Positions 45,472-53,898 of a DNA stretch of 64,000 bases are shown piece after piece; position 1 is the stretch's first letter, and each line of letters starts with the position of its first letter. The stretch lies in assembly GCF_016881005.1 (NCBI RefSeq), contig NZ_JACOPV010000015.1, forward strand, positions 62,001 to 126,000. Direction: 5' to 3'. The stretch is from Pseudomonas arcuscaelestis. Its GTDB lineage: Bacteria; Pseudomonadota; Gammaproteobacteria; Pseudomonadales; Pseudomonadaceae. Both the position numbers and the translations under genes were made by a program. The notes under the pieces were generated by a model. That model saw only the letters and a list, made by a program, of their open reading frames with translations. It ran no database searches and was not told where the DNA came from.

Positions 45472-46806
45472 TCAGAATACGTTCAGCGGGTAGTCGATGA
45501 TCACCCGGTATTCGTCGACGTCATTGTCGATCTGCGAATAGCCCTGGCTGCCACGATGGCTGGCCCAGCGCAGCAGCACCGAAAGGTCCTTGAGGCTGCC
45601 TTGCTGGAAAACGTACTGCAAGTCGACGTCCCGTTCCCAGTGCTGGGCGTTTTTGCCTTCGGGGTTGTACCAGTGTTCGCCATAGCCGACGCTGTTGGGG
45701 TCGACCTTGGTCAGGTCCAGCTCACCGCGCGAATAGGAGACTACCGAGGTCAGCCCGGGAATGCCCTGGCCGGCGAAGTCATAGGCATACTTGAGCTTCC
45801 ACGAGCGCTCGTTGGGGCCGTTGAAGTCCGAGTACATTTGCGAGTTGTCGAGGAACACGCTGTCGCCCTGGTTGATGTAGTCGAACGGGGTGTTGCCATT
45901 GACCCGTTGGTACACCGCGGTAAGGCTGTTGTAGCCGATGTTCACGGTGAAGTGCAGGCTGTAGGTGTTGTTGTCGATGGTGCCAAGCAGCGCCTGGCCG
46001 GTGTCCTGGGTGTGGTAGAAGTGCAGGCCAGGGTTGAGGCTCAGCAGGTCATTCACTTCATAGGTGTAGTCGAGGTCGAAGTAGTACTGGTTCCAGATAT
46101 CTTTGAGTTCGGAGGCGTACAGGCTCGACGTCAGATTCGGCACACCGCTCCAGGCCATCCCGGCCCAGTTCAGGTGGCGGCTTTCGCGATCATCCGGCAA
46201 GGCGCCGTAGAAGGTGTCGATGCGGCGGTGGCCACTCTGGTTGTACGGCTTGGTGAAACTGGCTTGGCCGGCTTCAAGCATCAGCCCTTCGACGCTGTTG
46301 TTGGTCAGGCTTACACCACGGAAGGTTTGCGGCAGCATGCGCGACTCACCACCGGCAATCACCGGGTTGGTCAAGAATAAGTCGCCGGCCTTGAGTTCGG
46401 TATCGAATGCCTTGAGTTTGAGCGCTGCCCCAGCGGTCGAAAACGCATCAGGGGCTTTTCCCGGCTCGTTATCGCCCTGGGTATTGATCGGCAGAATGCT
46501 GCTGCCGGAGGTGCCGGCGCCGCCGTCGAGTTTCAGGCCGAGCATGGCGTGGGCATCAAGGCCGAAGCCGACCGTGCCCTGGGTGTAGCCCGACTCGAAC
46601 TTGCCGATAAAACCTTGTCCCCATTCCCGGTTGTCACGCACGCCGCGATTCAGTTGATTGCGGTTCAGGTAGTAATTGCGTGAATGCACGTTAAGGCTGG
46701 ACCCTTCGACAAAACCTTCGGCTTTTTCCTCATCGGCCTGGGCGTTGAAAGGGATCGTTGCAGCCAGTGCAACGAAGAGGGGTGTGAAGCGTAAAGCAGT
46801 GTTCAC
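45472..46806 (-). CDS. OprD-family outer-membrane porin
   Basis: The 444-residue protein has a signal peptide (MNTALRFTPLFVALAATIPFNAQA) and the OprD opening EGSSLNVHSRNYYLNR. RDNREWGQGFIGKFESGYTQGTVGFGLDA follows, and an aromatic-ended final strand (VIIDYPLNVF). It forms an 18-strand substrate-specific channel; OprD relatives carry basic amino acids, small peptides or aromatic acids, and the substrate is not clear from sequence. Confidence 0.92.
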   Translation of the reverse strand: MNTALRFTPLFVALAATIPFNAQADEEKAEGFVEGSSLNVHSRNYYLNRNQLNRGVRDNREWGQGFIGKFESGYTQGTVGFGLDAHAMLGLKLDGGAGTSGSSILPINTQGDNEPGKAPDAFSTAGAALKLKAFDTELKAGDLFLTNPVIAGGESRMLPQTFRGVSLTNNSVEGLMLEAGQASFTKPYNQSGHRRIDTFYGALPDDRESRHLNWAGMAWSGVPNLTSSLYASELKDIWNQYYFDLDYTYEVNDLLSLNPGLHFYHTQDTGQALLGTIDNNTYSLHFTVNIGYNSLTAVYQRVNGNTPFDYINQGDSVFLDNSQMYSDFNGPNERSWKLKYAYDFAGQGIPGLTSVVSYSRGELDLTKVDPNSVGYGEHWYNPEGKNAQHWERDVDLQYVFQQGSLKDLSVLLRWASHRGSQGYSQIDNDVDEYRVIIDYPLNVF

Positions 46807-46913
46807 CGGGTGGACTCCTTGAGGTGACGGTAAGGCAATTTTTTATTGTGCGAATCGTGATCTTGTTATGAACAAACGCACCCGCGGACTGGCACTTTTC
46901 GACACGCGAAAAA

Positions 46914-46978
46914 AAAGCCGCTGATCATTAGCGGCTTTGAAAGACAACCGCACAGGCGCTCAAGTCACCTGTGCGGTT
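46914..46978 (-). terminator. Tandem hairpins ending the small exported-protein gene
   Basis: On the - strand, AACCGCACAGG/CCTGTGCGGTT (46946-46956 with 46968-46978, perfect 11-bp stem) is followed by AAAGCCGCT/AGCGGCTTT (46914-46922 with 46930-46938) and a run of eight T. The second is a standard terminator. The first is an extra stable stem before it. Confidence 0.8.
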
Positions 46979-47012
46979 ACCAAGGGAGTCAAAGAGACAA
47001 ACGAGGGGTCTA

Positions 47013-47237
47013 TCAGCTCTCTGCTGCGTCACTCGAAGAAACCTTGGAAGCGGTCTGTTCTGCTGGCTGTGACGACTGGTCACGCTCGGCGGCGAAGGCT
47101 TCGCGAGCCTGCTCGTGGACGGCGGCAAGTTGTGCATTGCGAGCGACAAACGCCTGGGATTCCTCGGCCATGGCCAGAGGGGACAATAACAGGGAAGACA
47201 GGACGAATACGCTGGCAACACCCATACTGTTGGACAT
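47013..47237 (-). CDS. Small exported protein of unknown function
   Basis: The 74-residue protein from ATG 47237 has AAGAAGG upstream. A signal peptide is visible (SVFVLSSLLLSPLAMA, cleavage before Glu), leaving about 50 mature residues rich in Ala, Glu, Gln and Ser. They are mostly helical (FVARNAQLAAVHEQAREAFAAERDQ) with a disordered Ser tail. No family recognised. It is a single-gene transcript closed by two hairpins. Confidence 0.7.
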   Translation of the reverse strand: MSNSMGVASVFVLSSLLLSPLAMAEESQAFVARNAQLAAVHEQAREAFAAERDQSSQPAEQTASKVSSSDAAES

Positions 47238-47394
47238 TTTGAAACAGCCTTCTTGCGGTGCAAGTGTTAAGTAGGTCCGACTAAATTAGTCGGAAACACA
47301 GGCAAGAAACAGTGACTTTTTCGAGAAGTACTGTTGCGTTAAAAGCAACAGTCAAGGCGTCGAAGAACGACACAGTCGTCCCCGACGCGTTGAA

Positions 47395-48774
47395 TCAAGC
47401 TGGCAGCACAATCCCGAAGGTATTGGCGCCGGCCTGGCTGCGTACAAACACGCTACCGCCATGCATCAGGGCAATGGCCTTGACGATGGCCAGGCCCAGG
47501 CCATGGTTCCCAGCACCACTGGTCCGTGCAGCATCCACCCGGTAGAAGCGCTCGAACAGCATCGGCAGGTGCTCCTGGTCAATCGCCGGGCCCGGGTTGC
47601 TCACGGCGATGCTGATCTGCCCGTCCTGCTGCTCGATGTGCACCTGGATAAGCTGACGGGCGGCGGTGTGCTGCACGGCGTTGTTCAACAGATTGATAAG
47701 CGCCCGGCGTAGTTGGGCCTTTTCGATGTGCGCCTGGGCATCGCCACTGACCTCGACCCGCACTTGCGCGTCTTCAAGGATGTAGTCGAGGTAGTCCAGG
47801 GTCGCGGCCACTTCTTCGGCCAGCGAGGTACAGGTCAGGGCGGTGGCCTTGCTGCCCTGGTCGGCGCTGGCCAGGAACAGCATGTCGTTGATGATGGTAC
47901 GCAGGCGTTCAAGCTCTTCCAGGTTGGACTGCAGCACTTCAAAGTAATGCTCGGCGCTGCGTCCACGGGTCAGGGCCACCTGGGTCTGGCCGATCAGGTT
48001 GGTCAACGGTGAACGCAGTTCATGGGCAACGTCGGCATTGAACGCTTCAAGGCGGGTATAGGATTGGTCCACCCGCTCCAGGGTGGAGTTGAAGGCGCTG
48101 GCAAATTGCGCCACCTCCGGTGGCAGGTCCGACAACTGCAAGCGTCCGCTGAGGCGCGGTGGCGCAAGTTTCTGCGCTTCGGCAGACAGCGTGCGCAGCG
48201 GTTTCAGCCCCACCCTCGCGACCCAGTAGCCAAGCACTGAGGCCAGCAGCACGCCGAACACCGACAGGCTGACGATGGCCACCAGTAAGGTGTGCTGGGT
48301 CTGCCAGAAGGCTTCGGTATCGATGGCGATTAAAAAGCGCATCGGTGGTCGTGCGCCCATGGCCGGCAGCTCGCTGACCAGCACTTTGTACGGGTAAGGG
48401 TTGTTGGCCAGGCGCAGGTCGCGCATGCCCAGCGGCCCGAGGGCGAAGGCGCGGATGTTGTCGTCGGGGTGGCCGTATTCAAACGTGCTGTGGCCGCTCA
48501 CTACCCAGAAGCGGATCCGCCGGTCTTCCTCACTGAGCAGATTGAGTTTATTGGTGATCTTGGCCCAGTGTTCGGTGGTGTCGTAACGCGTCAGCGACGA
48601 CTCCAGCACACTCAGGCGCGCCTCCAGCTCCGCCGCTGGCAGCAAGTCCAGGCTGCGGTCGACCTGCTTGTACAGGGCGCTACCAATCAACAGGAACACG
48701 CCGAGCGCCACCAGGGTGAACAAGGCACTCAAGCGCAGGGCGATGGAGTTAGTCGGCACGGTTTTCCAGAACAT
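47395..48774 (-). CDS. Sensor histidine kinase (heavy-metal/CopS-like)
   Basis: The protein has 459 residues from ATG 48774; an in-frame GTG at 48759 or ATG at 48813 are alternatives. Two membrane segments (ALRLSALFTLVALGVFLLIGSALY; LLVAIVSLSVFGVLLASVLGYWVARVG) flank a periplasmic sensor domain. Then HAMP, DHp with phospho-His in DVAHELRSPLTNL (about 250), and ATPase boxes NLLNNAVQHT and GNHGLGLAIVKAI. It overlaps the response regulator gene by about 26 bp and belongs to the RND operon. Confidence 0.9.
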   Translation of the reverse strand: MFWKTVPTNSIALRLSALFTLVALGVFLLIGSALYKQVDRSLDLLPAAELEARLSVLESSLTRYDTTEHWAKITNKLNLLSEEDRRIRFWVVSGHSTFEYGHPDDNIRAFALGPLGMRDLRLANNPYPYKVLVSELPAMGARPPMRFLIAIDTEAFWQTQHTLLVAIVSLSVFGVLLASVLGYWVARVGLKPLRTLSAEAQKLAPPRLSGRLQLSDLPPEVAQFASAFNSTLERVDQSYTRLEAFNADVAHELRSPLTNLIGQTQVALTRGRSAEHYFEVLQSNLEELERLRTIINDMLFLASADQGSKATALTCTSLAEEVAATLDYLDYILEDAQVRVEVSGDAQAHIEKAQLRRALINLLNNAVQHTAARQLIQVHIEQQDGQISIAVSNPGPAIDQEHLPMLFERFYRVDAARTSGAGNHGLGLAIVKAIALMHGGSVFVRSQAGANTFGIVLPA

Positions 48775-49423
48775 AGCCCATGCCTCGGATGGTGTGCAGC
48801 AGTTTGGTTTCAAATGGCCCGTCGAGCTTGGCGCGCAGGCGCTTGATCGCTACTTCGACGACGTTGGCATCACTGTCGAAATTGATGTCCCAGACCAACT
48901 CGGCGATGGCTGTCTTGGAGAGAATTTCGCCATGCCGCCGGGCCAGTACGCTGAGCAGGGAAAACTCCTTGGCGGTCAGGTCCAGGCGTTGCCCGGCACG
49001 GCTGGCCTTGCGGCTGAGCAAATCGACCCACAGGTCTGCGACCTGAATCTGCACCGGCTCCTGGCTGGTGCTACGACGGGTCAAGGCTTGCAGGCGGGCC
49101 ACCAGTTCAAGGAACGAAAACGGCTTGCCGAGGTAATCGTCAGCGCCTTCGCGCAGGCCATGAATGCGGTCTTCGACGCGCTCGCGGGCGGTGAGCATGA
49201 TCACCGGGGTTTGCTTGCGCGCGCGCAGGGCGCGCAGTACCCCGTAGCCGTCCAGGCCGGGCAGCATGACGTCGAGCACGATCACGGCGTAGTCGCCTTC
49301 CAGAGCCATGTGCAGGCCATCGATACCCTCGCGGGCCAGGTCCACGGTAAAGCCCTGTTCGCTCAAGCCACGGTGCAGGTAGTCGGCGGTTTTTTCTTCG
49401 TCTTCAATAATCAGCACACGCAT
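48749..49423 (-). CDS. OmpR-family response regulator (CopR/CzcR-like)
   Basis: The 224-residue protein has a receiver with phospho-Asp in VIVLDVMLPGLDGYG (about residue 51), Thr in IMLTARERVEDR and Lys in DDYLGKPFSFLELVAR. A C-terminal winged helix follows (LTAKEFSLLSVLARRHGEILSKTAIAELVWD ... TIRGMGYVLE). It starts 9 bp after the RND pump stop. Such regulators bind direct repeats, and a candidate lies upstream of the operon at 53763-53790. Confidence 0.92.
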   Translation of the reverse strand: MRVLIIEDEEKTADYLHRGLSEQGFTVDLAREGIDGLHMALEGDYAVIVLDVMLPGLDGYGVLRALRARKQTPVIMLTARERVEDRIHGLREGADDYLGKPFSFLELVARLQALTRRSTSQEPVQIQVADLWVDLLSRKASRAGQRLDLTAKEFSLLSVLARRHGEILSKTAIAELVWDINFDSDANVVEVAIKRLRAKLDGPFETKLLHTIRGMGYVLENRAD

Positions 49424-49432
49424 GATCGGTTC

Positions 49433-52400
49433 TCAACTGGCATTTGGCTGCGCCATGCTTTGCGGCGCCTTGCGCCGATGGAACAGACGCTCCAGGGCCA
49501 AGTATATGATTGGCGTGGTGAACAGTGTCAGCGCCTGGCTGACCAGCAAGCCGCCGACCACGGCAATCCCCAGGGGCTGGCGCAGTTCGGCGCCGGCACC
49601 CATGCCGAACATCAAGGGCACGGCACCGAGCAGGGCGGCGAGGGTGGTCATCATGATCGGTCGAAAGCGCGTCAGGCAGGCCTGGTGGATCGCCTCTTCC
49701 GGGCTTAGCCCCAAGGTGCGCTGGGCGTCGAGGGCAAAGTCGATGAGCAGGATGCCGTTTTTCTTGACGATACCGATCAACAGCACAATGCCGATCAGGC
49801 CCATGATGCTGAAGTCCTGCCCCGACAGCCACAGCAGCGCCAGTGCGCCAAGGCCAGCCGAGGGCAGGGTGGAGATAATCGTCAATGGGTGCACGAAACT
49901 CTCGTAGAGCACGCCGAGAATGATGTACACCGCCACCAGCGCCGCGAGGATCAGCCAGGGCTGGCTCGACAGCGAACTCTGGAAGGCCTGGGCCGCGCCC
50001 TGGAAGTTGCCGATGATCGAATCGGGCATGCCCAGTTCCCGCTGGGTGCGCTCAAGGATCTGCACGGCATCGCCCAGGGCTACTCCGGGCGCCAGGTTGA
50101 ATGACAGGTTGGCGGCCGGGAACAGGCCATCGTGGCTGATCGACAATGGCCCGGTGCTCGGCGGCGCGACGTTGGCCAGCACCGACAGCGGCACCATTTC
50201 ATTGGTCAGTGGCGAGCGCAGGTAGAAATAGTTGAGGCTTTCAGCCTTGCCGCGCTGACGGGCGTCGAGTTCGAGGATGACCTTGTACTGGTTGGTCTCG
50301 GTCTGGAATTCGCTGATCTGACGCTGGCCGAAAGCGTCATACAGCGCCTGGTCGATGTCGGTGGTGGTCAGGCCGAAACGGGCTGCGGCGCGCCGGTCGA
50401 TATCGATGCGGGTAACGCTGGCACCCAGTTGCAAGTCGTTGGACAGGTCACGAAACGCCGGGTTGGCCTTCAGGCGCTCGGTAAGGCGCTGCGTCCATTC
50501 GTTCAACGCCGCGCCGTCGTTGCTCTTGAGCACGTACTGATACTGGCTGCGGGTGGGTCCGGAACTCAGGTTGATGTCCTGGCCGGCGCGCAGGTACAGG
50601 ACCACGCCCGGCACCTTGGCCAGTTTCGGGCGCAAGCGATCGATGAACTCACTGGCCGACACATCGCGGTCGCCTCGGTCCTTGAGGGCGATCCAGAAAC
50701 GGCCGTTGGCGATGGTCTGGTTGCTGCCGGTTACCCCGACAGCGTGAGAAAACGCGCGTACTGCCGGGTCGGCCTCGATGACCTTGGCCAGCGCCTGGTG
50801 CTTTTTGATCATGTCGGGATACGAGATATCGGCTGCGCCCTCGGAGGTGCCGAGAATGAACCCGGTGTCCTGAACCGGGAAAAAGCCCTTGGGGATGGCG
50901 ACGTAACCGACTACGGCCAGGGCCAGGGTCACGGCGAAAATCGCCATCATCAAGCGTTGGTGCGCCAGGGCCTTGACCAGCACGCGCTCGTACCACGCCA
51001 GCAGGCGCTCACCGAACGTAATTCTGTGCTGCTCCTTGTGTTCGGGGCGCTCCATGAACAGGGCGCAGAGGGTCGGCGCCAGGGTCAGCGAGACCACCAC
51101 CGAAATGAGGATGGTCGAGGTTGCGGTGAGGGCGAACTCCTTGAACAAGCGGCCCACAACGCCGCCCATGAACAGCAACGGAATAAACGCGGCCACCAGG
51201 GAAAAACTGATCGAGACCACGGTAAAGCCGATTTCGCCGGAACCCTTGATTGCTGCTTCGCGCTTGCTGTCGCCGGCTTCCAGATGACGGTGGATATTCT
51301 CCACCACGACGATGGCGTCATCGACCACGAAGCCCACGGCGATGACAATGGCAACCAAGGTCAAGTTGTTGAGGCTGAAACCGAACAGGTACATCAGGGC
51401 AAAGCTTGCGATCAGCGATACGGCGAGCACGCTGGATACAATCAAGGTCGCCGACCATTGACGCAGAAACAGCGCCATCACCCCGATCACCAGCGCCACG
51501 GCAATCAGCAAGGTTACTTCCACTTCATGCAGGGACGCGCGAATGGTCTGCGTGCGATCGTTGAGCACCGAGACCTCGACCGCTGCCGGCAGCATCTGTT
51601 CAAGCCGTGGCAAGGCCTCCATGATGCCGTCGACGGTCTCGACGATGTTGGCGCCAGGCTGGCGAAACACCACCAGGTTCAGGCCCTGCTGCTCGCCGGA
51701 CCAGGCCTTGACGTAGGCGTTCTCGGCGCCGTTGATAACCTTGGCGACATCCTTCAGGTGTACCGGGGCGCCATCACGGTAAGAGACGATAAGTTGTGCG
51801 TACTCTTCGGGATGAAACAGCTGATCGTTGGTCGCCAGGGTGGAAACGCTGCTGTCGCCATACAGCGCACCTTTGGCCAGGTTCAGGCTGGTCTGCTGGA
51901 TAGCCAGGCGCAGGTCGGCCAGGGTCAGCCCTAACGCGGCAAGTTTTTCCGGCTGGGCCTGCACGCGAATAGCGGGGCGCAGTTGCCCGGTGATGTTGAT
52001 CAGGCCGACGCCGTTGATCTGGCTCAGTTGCCGGGCCAAAAGGGTTTCGGCGTAGTCGCTCAGTTCGTTGGCGGGCATTTGCGACGAGCTGACCGTGAGG
52101 ATCAGCACCGGGCTGTCGGCAGGGTTGACCTTGCGCCAGGTGGGCGGGCTGGGCATGTCCTGGGGCAGACGGGCGGTGGCGGTGTTGATGGCCGCCTGAA
52201 CTTCCTGGGCGGCGGTGTCGATGCTTTTTTCCAGGCTGAACTGCAGGATCAGGTTGGTCGATCCCAGGGCGCTGCTGGAGGTCATCTGGGTCATGCCGGG
52301 GATGGCGCTGAACTGTACTTCCAGGGGCGTGGCCACCGATGAGGCCATGGTTTCCGGGCTGGCGCCGGGCAGTTGGGCGGTGACCTGAATGGTCGGGAAG

Positions 52401-52534
52401 TCGGCTTCGGGCAATGGCGCAATCGGCAGGCGCGGGAAGGCGATAACGCCGAGCAGTACCAGGGCGAACGTCAGCAGCAGGGTCGCAATCGGGCGGTCGA
52501 TGCACCAGGCCGAAATCGAGCCGCGGGCTTTCAT
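49433..52534 (-). CDS. RND efflux pump subunit (HAE1, MdtC/MuxC-like)
   Basis: The 1033-residue protein begins RGSISAWCIDRPIATLLLTF, typical of MdtB/MdtC/MuxB/MuxC. The proton-relay Asp pair is present in TM4 (GFVVDDAIVVVENI). The second half carries GIPKGFFPVQDTG-like YVAIPKGFFPVQDTGFILG and the final TM block (GIVLLIGIVKKNGILLIDFAL). It expels drugs or toxic compounds with the adjacent fusion protein. Only one pump gene is present, unlike the usual two-pump MdtBC/MuxBC sets, and no outer-membrane factor is encoded. Confidence 0.92.
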   Translation of the reverse strand: MKARGSISAWCIDRPIATLLLTFALVLLGVIAFPRLPIAPLPEADFPTIQVTAQLPGASPETMASSVATPLEVQFSAIPGMTQMTSSSALGSTNLILQFSLEKSIDTAAQEVQAAINTATARLPQDMPSPPTWRKVNPADSPVLILTVSSSQMPANELSDYAETLLARQLSQINGVGLINITGQLRPAIRVQAQPEKLAALGLTLADLRLAIQQTSLNLAKGALYGDSSVSTLATNDQLFHPEEYAQLIVSYRDGAPVHLKDVAKVINGAENAYVKAWSGEQQGLNLVVFRQPGANIVETVDGIMEALPRLEQMLPAAVEVSVLNDRTQTIRASLHEVEVTLLIAVALVIGVMALFLRQWSATLIVSSVLAVSLIASFALMYLFGFSLNNLTLVAIVIAVGFVVDDAIVVVENIHRHLEAGDSKREAAIKGSGEIGFTVVSISFSLVAAFIPLLFMGGVVGRLFKEFALTATSTILISVVVSLTLAPTLCALFMERPEHKEQHRITFGERLLAWYERVLVKALAHQRLMMAIFAVTLALAVVGYVAIPKGFFPVQDTGFILGTSEGAADISYPDMIKKHQALAKVIEADPAVRAFSHAVGVTGSNQTIANGRFWIALKDRGDRDVSASEFIDRLRPKLAKVPGVVLYLRAGQDINLSSGPTRSQYQYVLKSNDGAALNEWTQRLTERLKANPAFRDLSNDLQLGASVTRIDIDRRAAARFGLTTTDIDQALYDAFGQRQISEFQTETNQYKVILELDARQRGKAESLNYFYLRSPLTNEMVPLSVLANVAPPSTGPLSISHDGLFPAANLSFNLAPGVALGDAVQILERTQRELGMPDSIIGNFQGAAQAFQSSLSSQPWLILAALVAVYIILGVLYESFVHPLTIISTLPSAGLGALALLWLSGQDFSIMGLIGIVLLIGIVKKNGILLIDFALDAQRTLGLSPEEAIHQACLTRFRPIMMTTLAALLGAVPLMFGMGAGAELRQPLGIAVVGGLLVSQALTLFTTPIIYLALERLFHRRKAPQSMAQPNAS

Positions 52535-53697
52535 GGCTGCTCCCGACGTTTAGCCACTTCTTCTGGCGCAGCGGTTTGGTCCGCCACTTCTACGGTGGCC
52601 CCGGGCCGTAGCCGCGATTGACCATCGGAGACCAGCTTGTCGCCCTTGCCGACCCCGGCAATGATGTTCAGGGTGCTGTCCTGATACACAACGGTGACCG
52701 GCACGCTTTCGACCTTGTCGCCGACCAGTTTGTAGACGTAGTGGCCATCGATACCGCGTTGCACTACCTGCGGCGGCACCACCAATGCGTTCTGCTCCAG
52801 CGCGGTCTGCAGCTTCAGGGTGACCAGTTGTCCCGGCCAGAGGCGGGCGTCGGGGTTGGCGAACTCAGCCTTGACCCGAATGGTTCCGCTGTTGGCGGCT
52901 ACCTGGTTGTCGATCAGGGTCAGGTGGCCCGCGGCAAGCAAGGTGCCGCTGTTGTCACCATCGCCCTCCAGATAAGCCTGAACCACCGCTGCAGGTTGCG
53001 CCTTGAGCAGTCCCTGTAAGGTCGGCAGCATGTTTTGTGGCAAGGAAAACTCCACCCCGATCGGGTCGATCTGGGTGACGCTGAACAGCCCCTGGGTATC
53101 GGCCACGCGCAAAAAATTGCCTTCATCGACGTTGCGAATACCCACCCTGCCGGTCACCGGCGAAAGAATCTGGGTGTAAGACAACTGCACTTGGGCAGCA
53201 GCAATTGCGGCCTGATTGCCGAGCACCGTGGCTTGCAGTTGATTGAACAGCGCCTGCTGCTGATCGAGGGTTTGGCGCGATACGCCGTTGTCGGTGCTGA
53301 GCAGCTTGTAGCGCTTGAGGTCGACACCGGCAACCTGCAGTTGTGCCTGGCTTTGGCCCAATTGTGCCTTGGCTTGTTCGAGGGTGGCGCGAATAGCGCG
53401 GTCGTCGATGGTGGCCAGCAAGTCACCTTGCTTGACCCATTGGCCTTCCTTGACCAGCAGGCGGGTCAACACGCCTTCGACCTGAGGCCGAATCACCACG
53501 CTGTGCAGCGACAGCACCGAGCCGATACCGCTGGCAAAACGTGGCACGTCTTGCTGTTTGACGGCAACGACGCGCACCGGAACAGCAGGGTTGTGAGCGA
53601 CTTTTTCCTCACCCGAGCGAGCCAACAACCAAAAGCCGATGCCAGCCAGAACCAACAGGCCGACGCAGATCACAACAGAGCGAGGCTGAATACGCAT
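52531..53697 (-). CDS. RND periplasmic membrane fusion protein (MdtA-like)
   Basis: The 388-residue protein has an N-terminal membrane anchor (VVICVGLLVLAGIGFWLLA), a lipoyl half-motif (SVVIRPQVEGVLTRLLVKEGQWVKQGDLLATID), an alpha-hairpin, and a second lipoyl half (QILSPVTGRVGIRNVDEGNFLR). The beta-barrel domain follows. It bridges the pump to an outer-membrane channel, probably a shared TolC/OprM-type protein encoded elsewhere. It overlaps the pump gene by 4 bp and is the first gene of a pump plus two-component operon. Confidence 0.92.
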   Translation of the reverse strand: MRIQPRSVVICVGLLVLAGIGFWLLARSGEEKVAHNPAVPVRVVAVKQQDVPRFASGIGSVLSLHSVVIRPQVEGVLTRLLVKEGQWVKQGDLLATIDDRAIRATLEQAKAQLGQSQAQLQVAGVDLKRYKLLSTDNGVSRQTLDQQQALFNQLQATVLGNQAAIAAAQVQLSYTQILSPVTGRVGIRNVDEGNFLRVADTQGLFSVTQIDPIGVEFSLPQNMLPTLQGLLKAQPAAVVQAYLEGDGDNSGTLLAAGHLTLIDNQVAANSGTIRVKAEFANPDARLWPGQLVTLKLQTALEQNALVVPPQVVQRGIDGHYVYKLVGDKVESVPVTVVYQDSTLNIIAGVGKGDKLVSDGQSRLRPGATVEVADQTAAPEEVAKRREQP

Positions 53698-53762
53698 AGG
53701 TGAAATTCCAGGGCAATGCCTAATTTATAGCGGCTCGATCAGGTCAGCAGCGTGACCGCTAA

Positions 53763-53790
53763 CTGACAGCGCTGACAGCTGGCTGAAAGC
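53763..53790. promoter_or_regulatory. Triple direct repeat upstream of the RND operon
   Basis: CTGACAGC (53763), CTGACAGC (53772) and CTGAAAGC (53783) are spaced 9 and 11 bp apart, 66 bp upstream of the fusion-protein start. OmpR-type regulators bind direct repeats about one helical turn apart, so this may be the site of the operon-encoded regulator. Confidence 0.45.
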
Positions 53791-53898
53791 CGGTGATGGC
53801 AAATTGCCAAATACGTGAGCTGGATCAAGGAAATCGGCCGGTTTGTCACTAAAGTCGTACGCCCTGCCGATTCTCCCGAAAAACAACGAGTGCCTCCG

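Noticed and set aside
50132..51934. 600-codon open frame on + opposite the RND pump gene
   Set aside because: It is a shadow of a GC-rich gene. The antisense protein has unnatural His/Gln/Gly-rich composition, no Shine-Dalgarno and no family resemblance, while the - strand frame is a clear RND pump.
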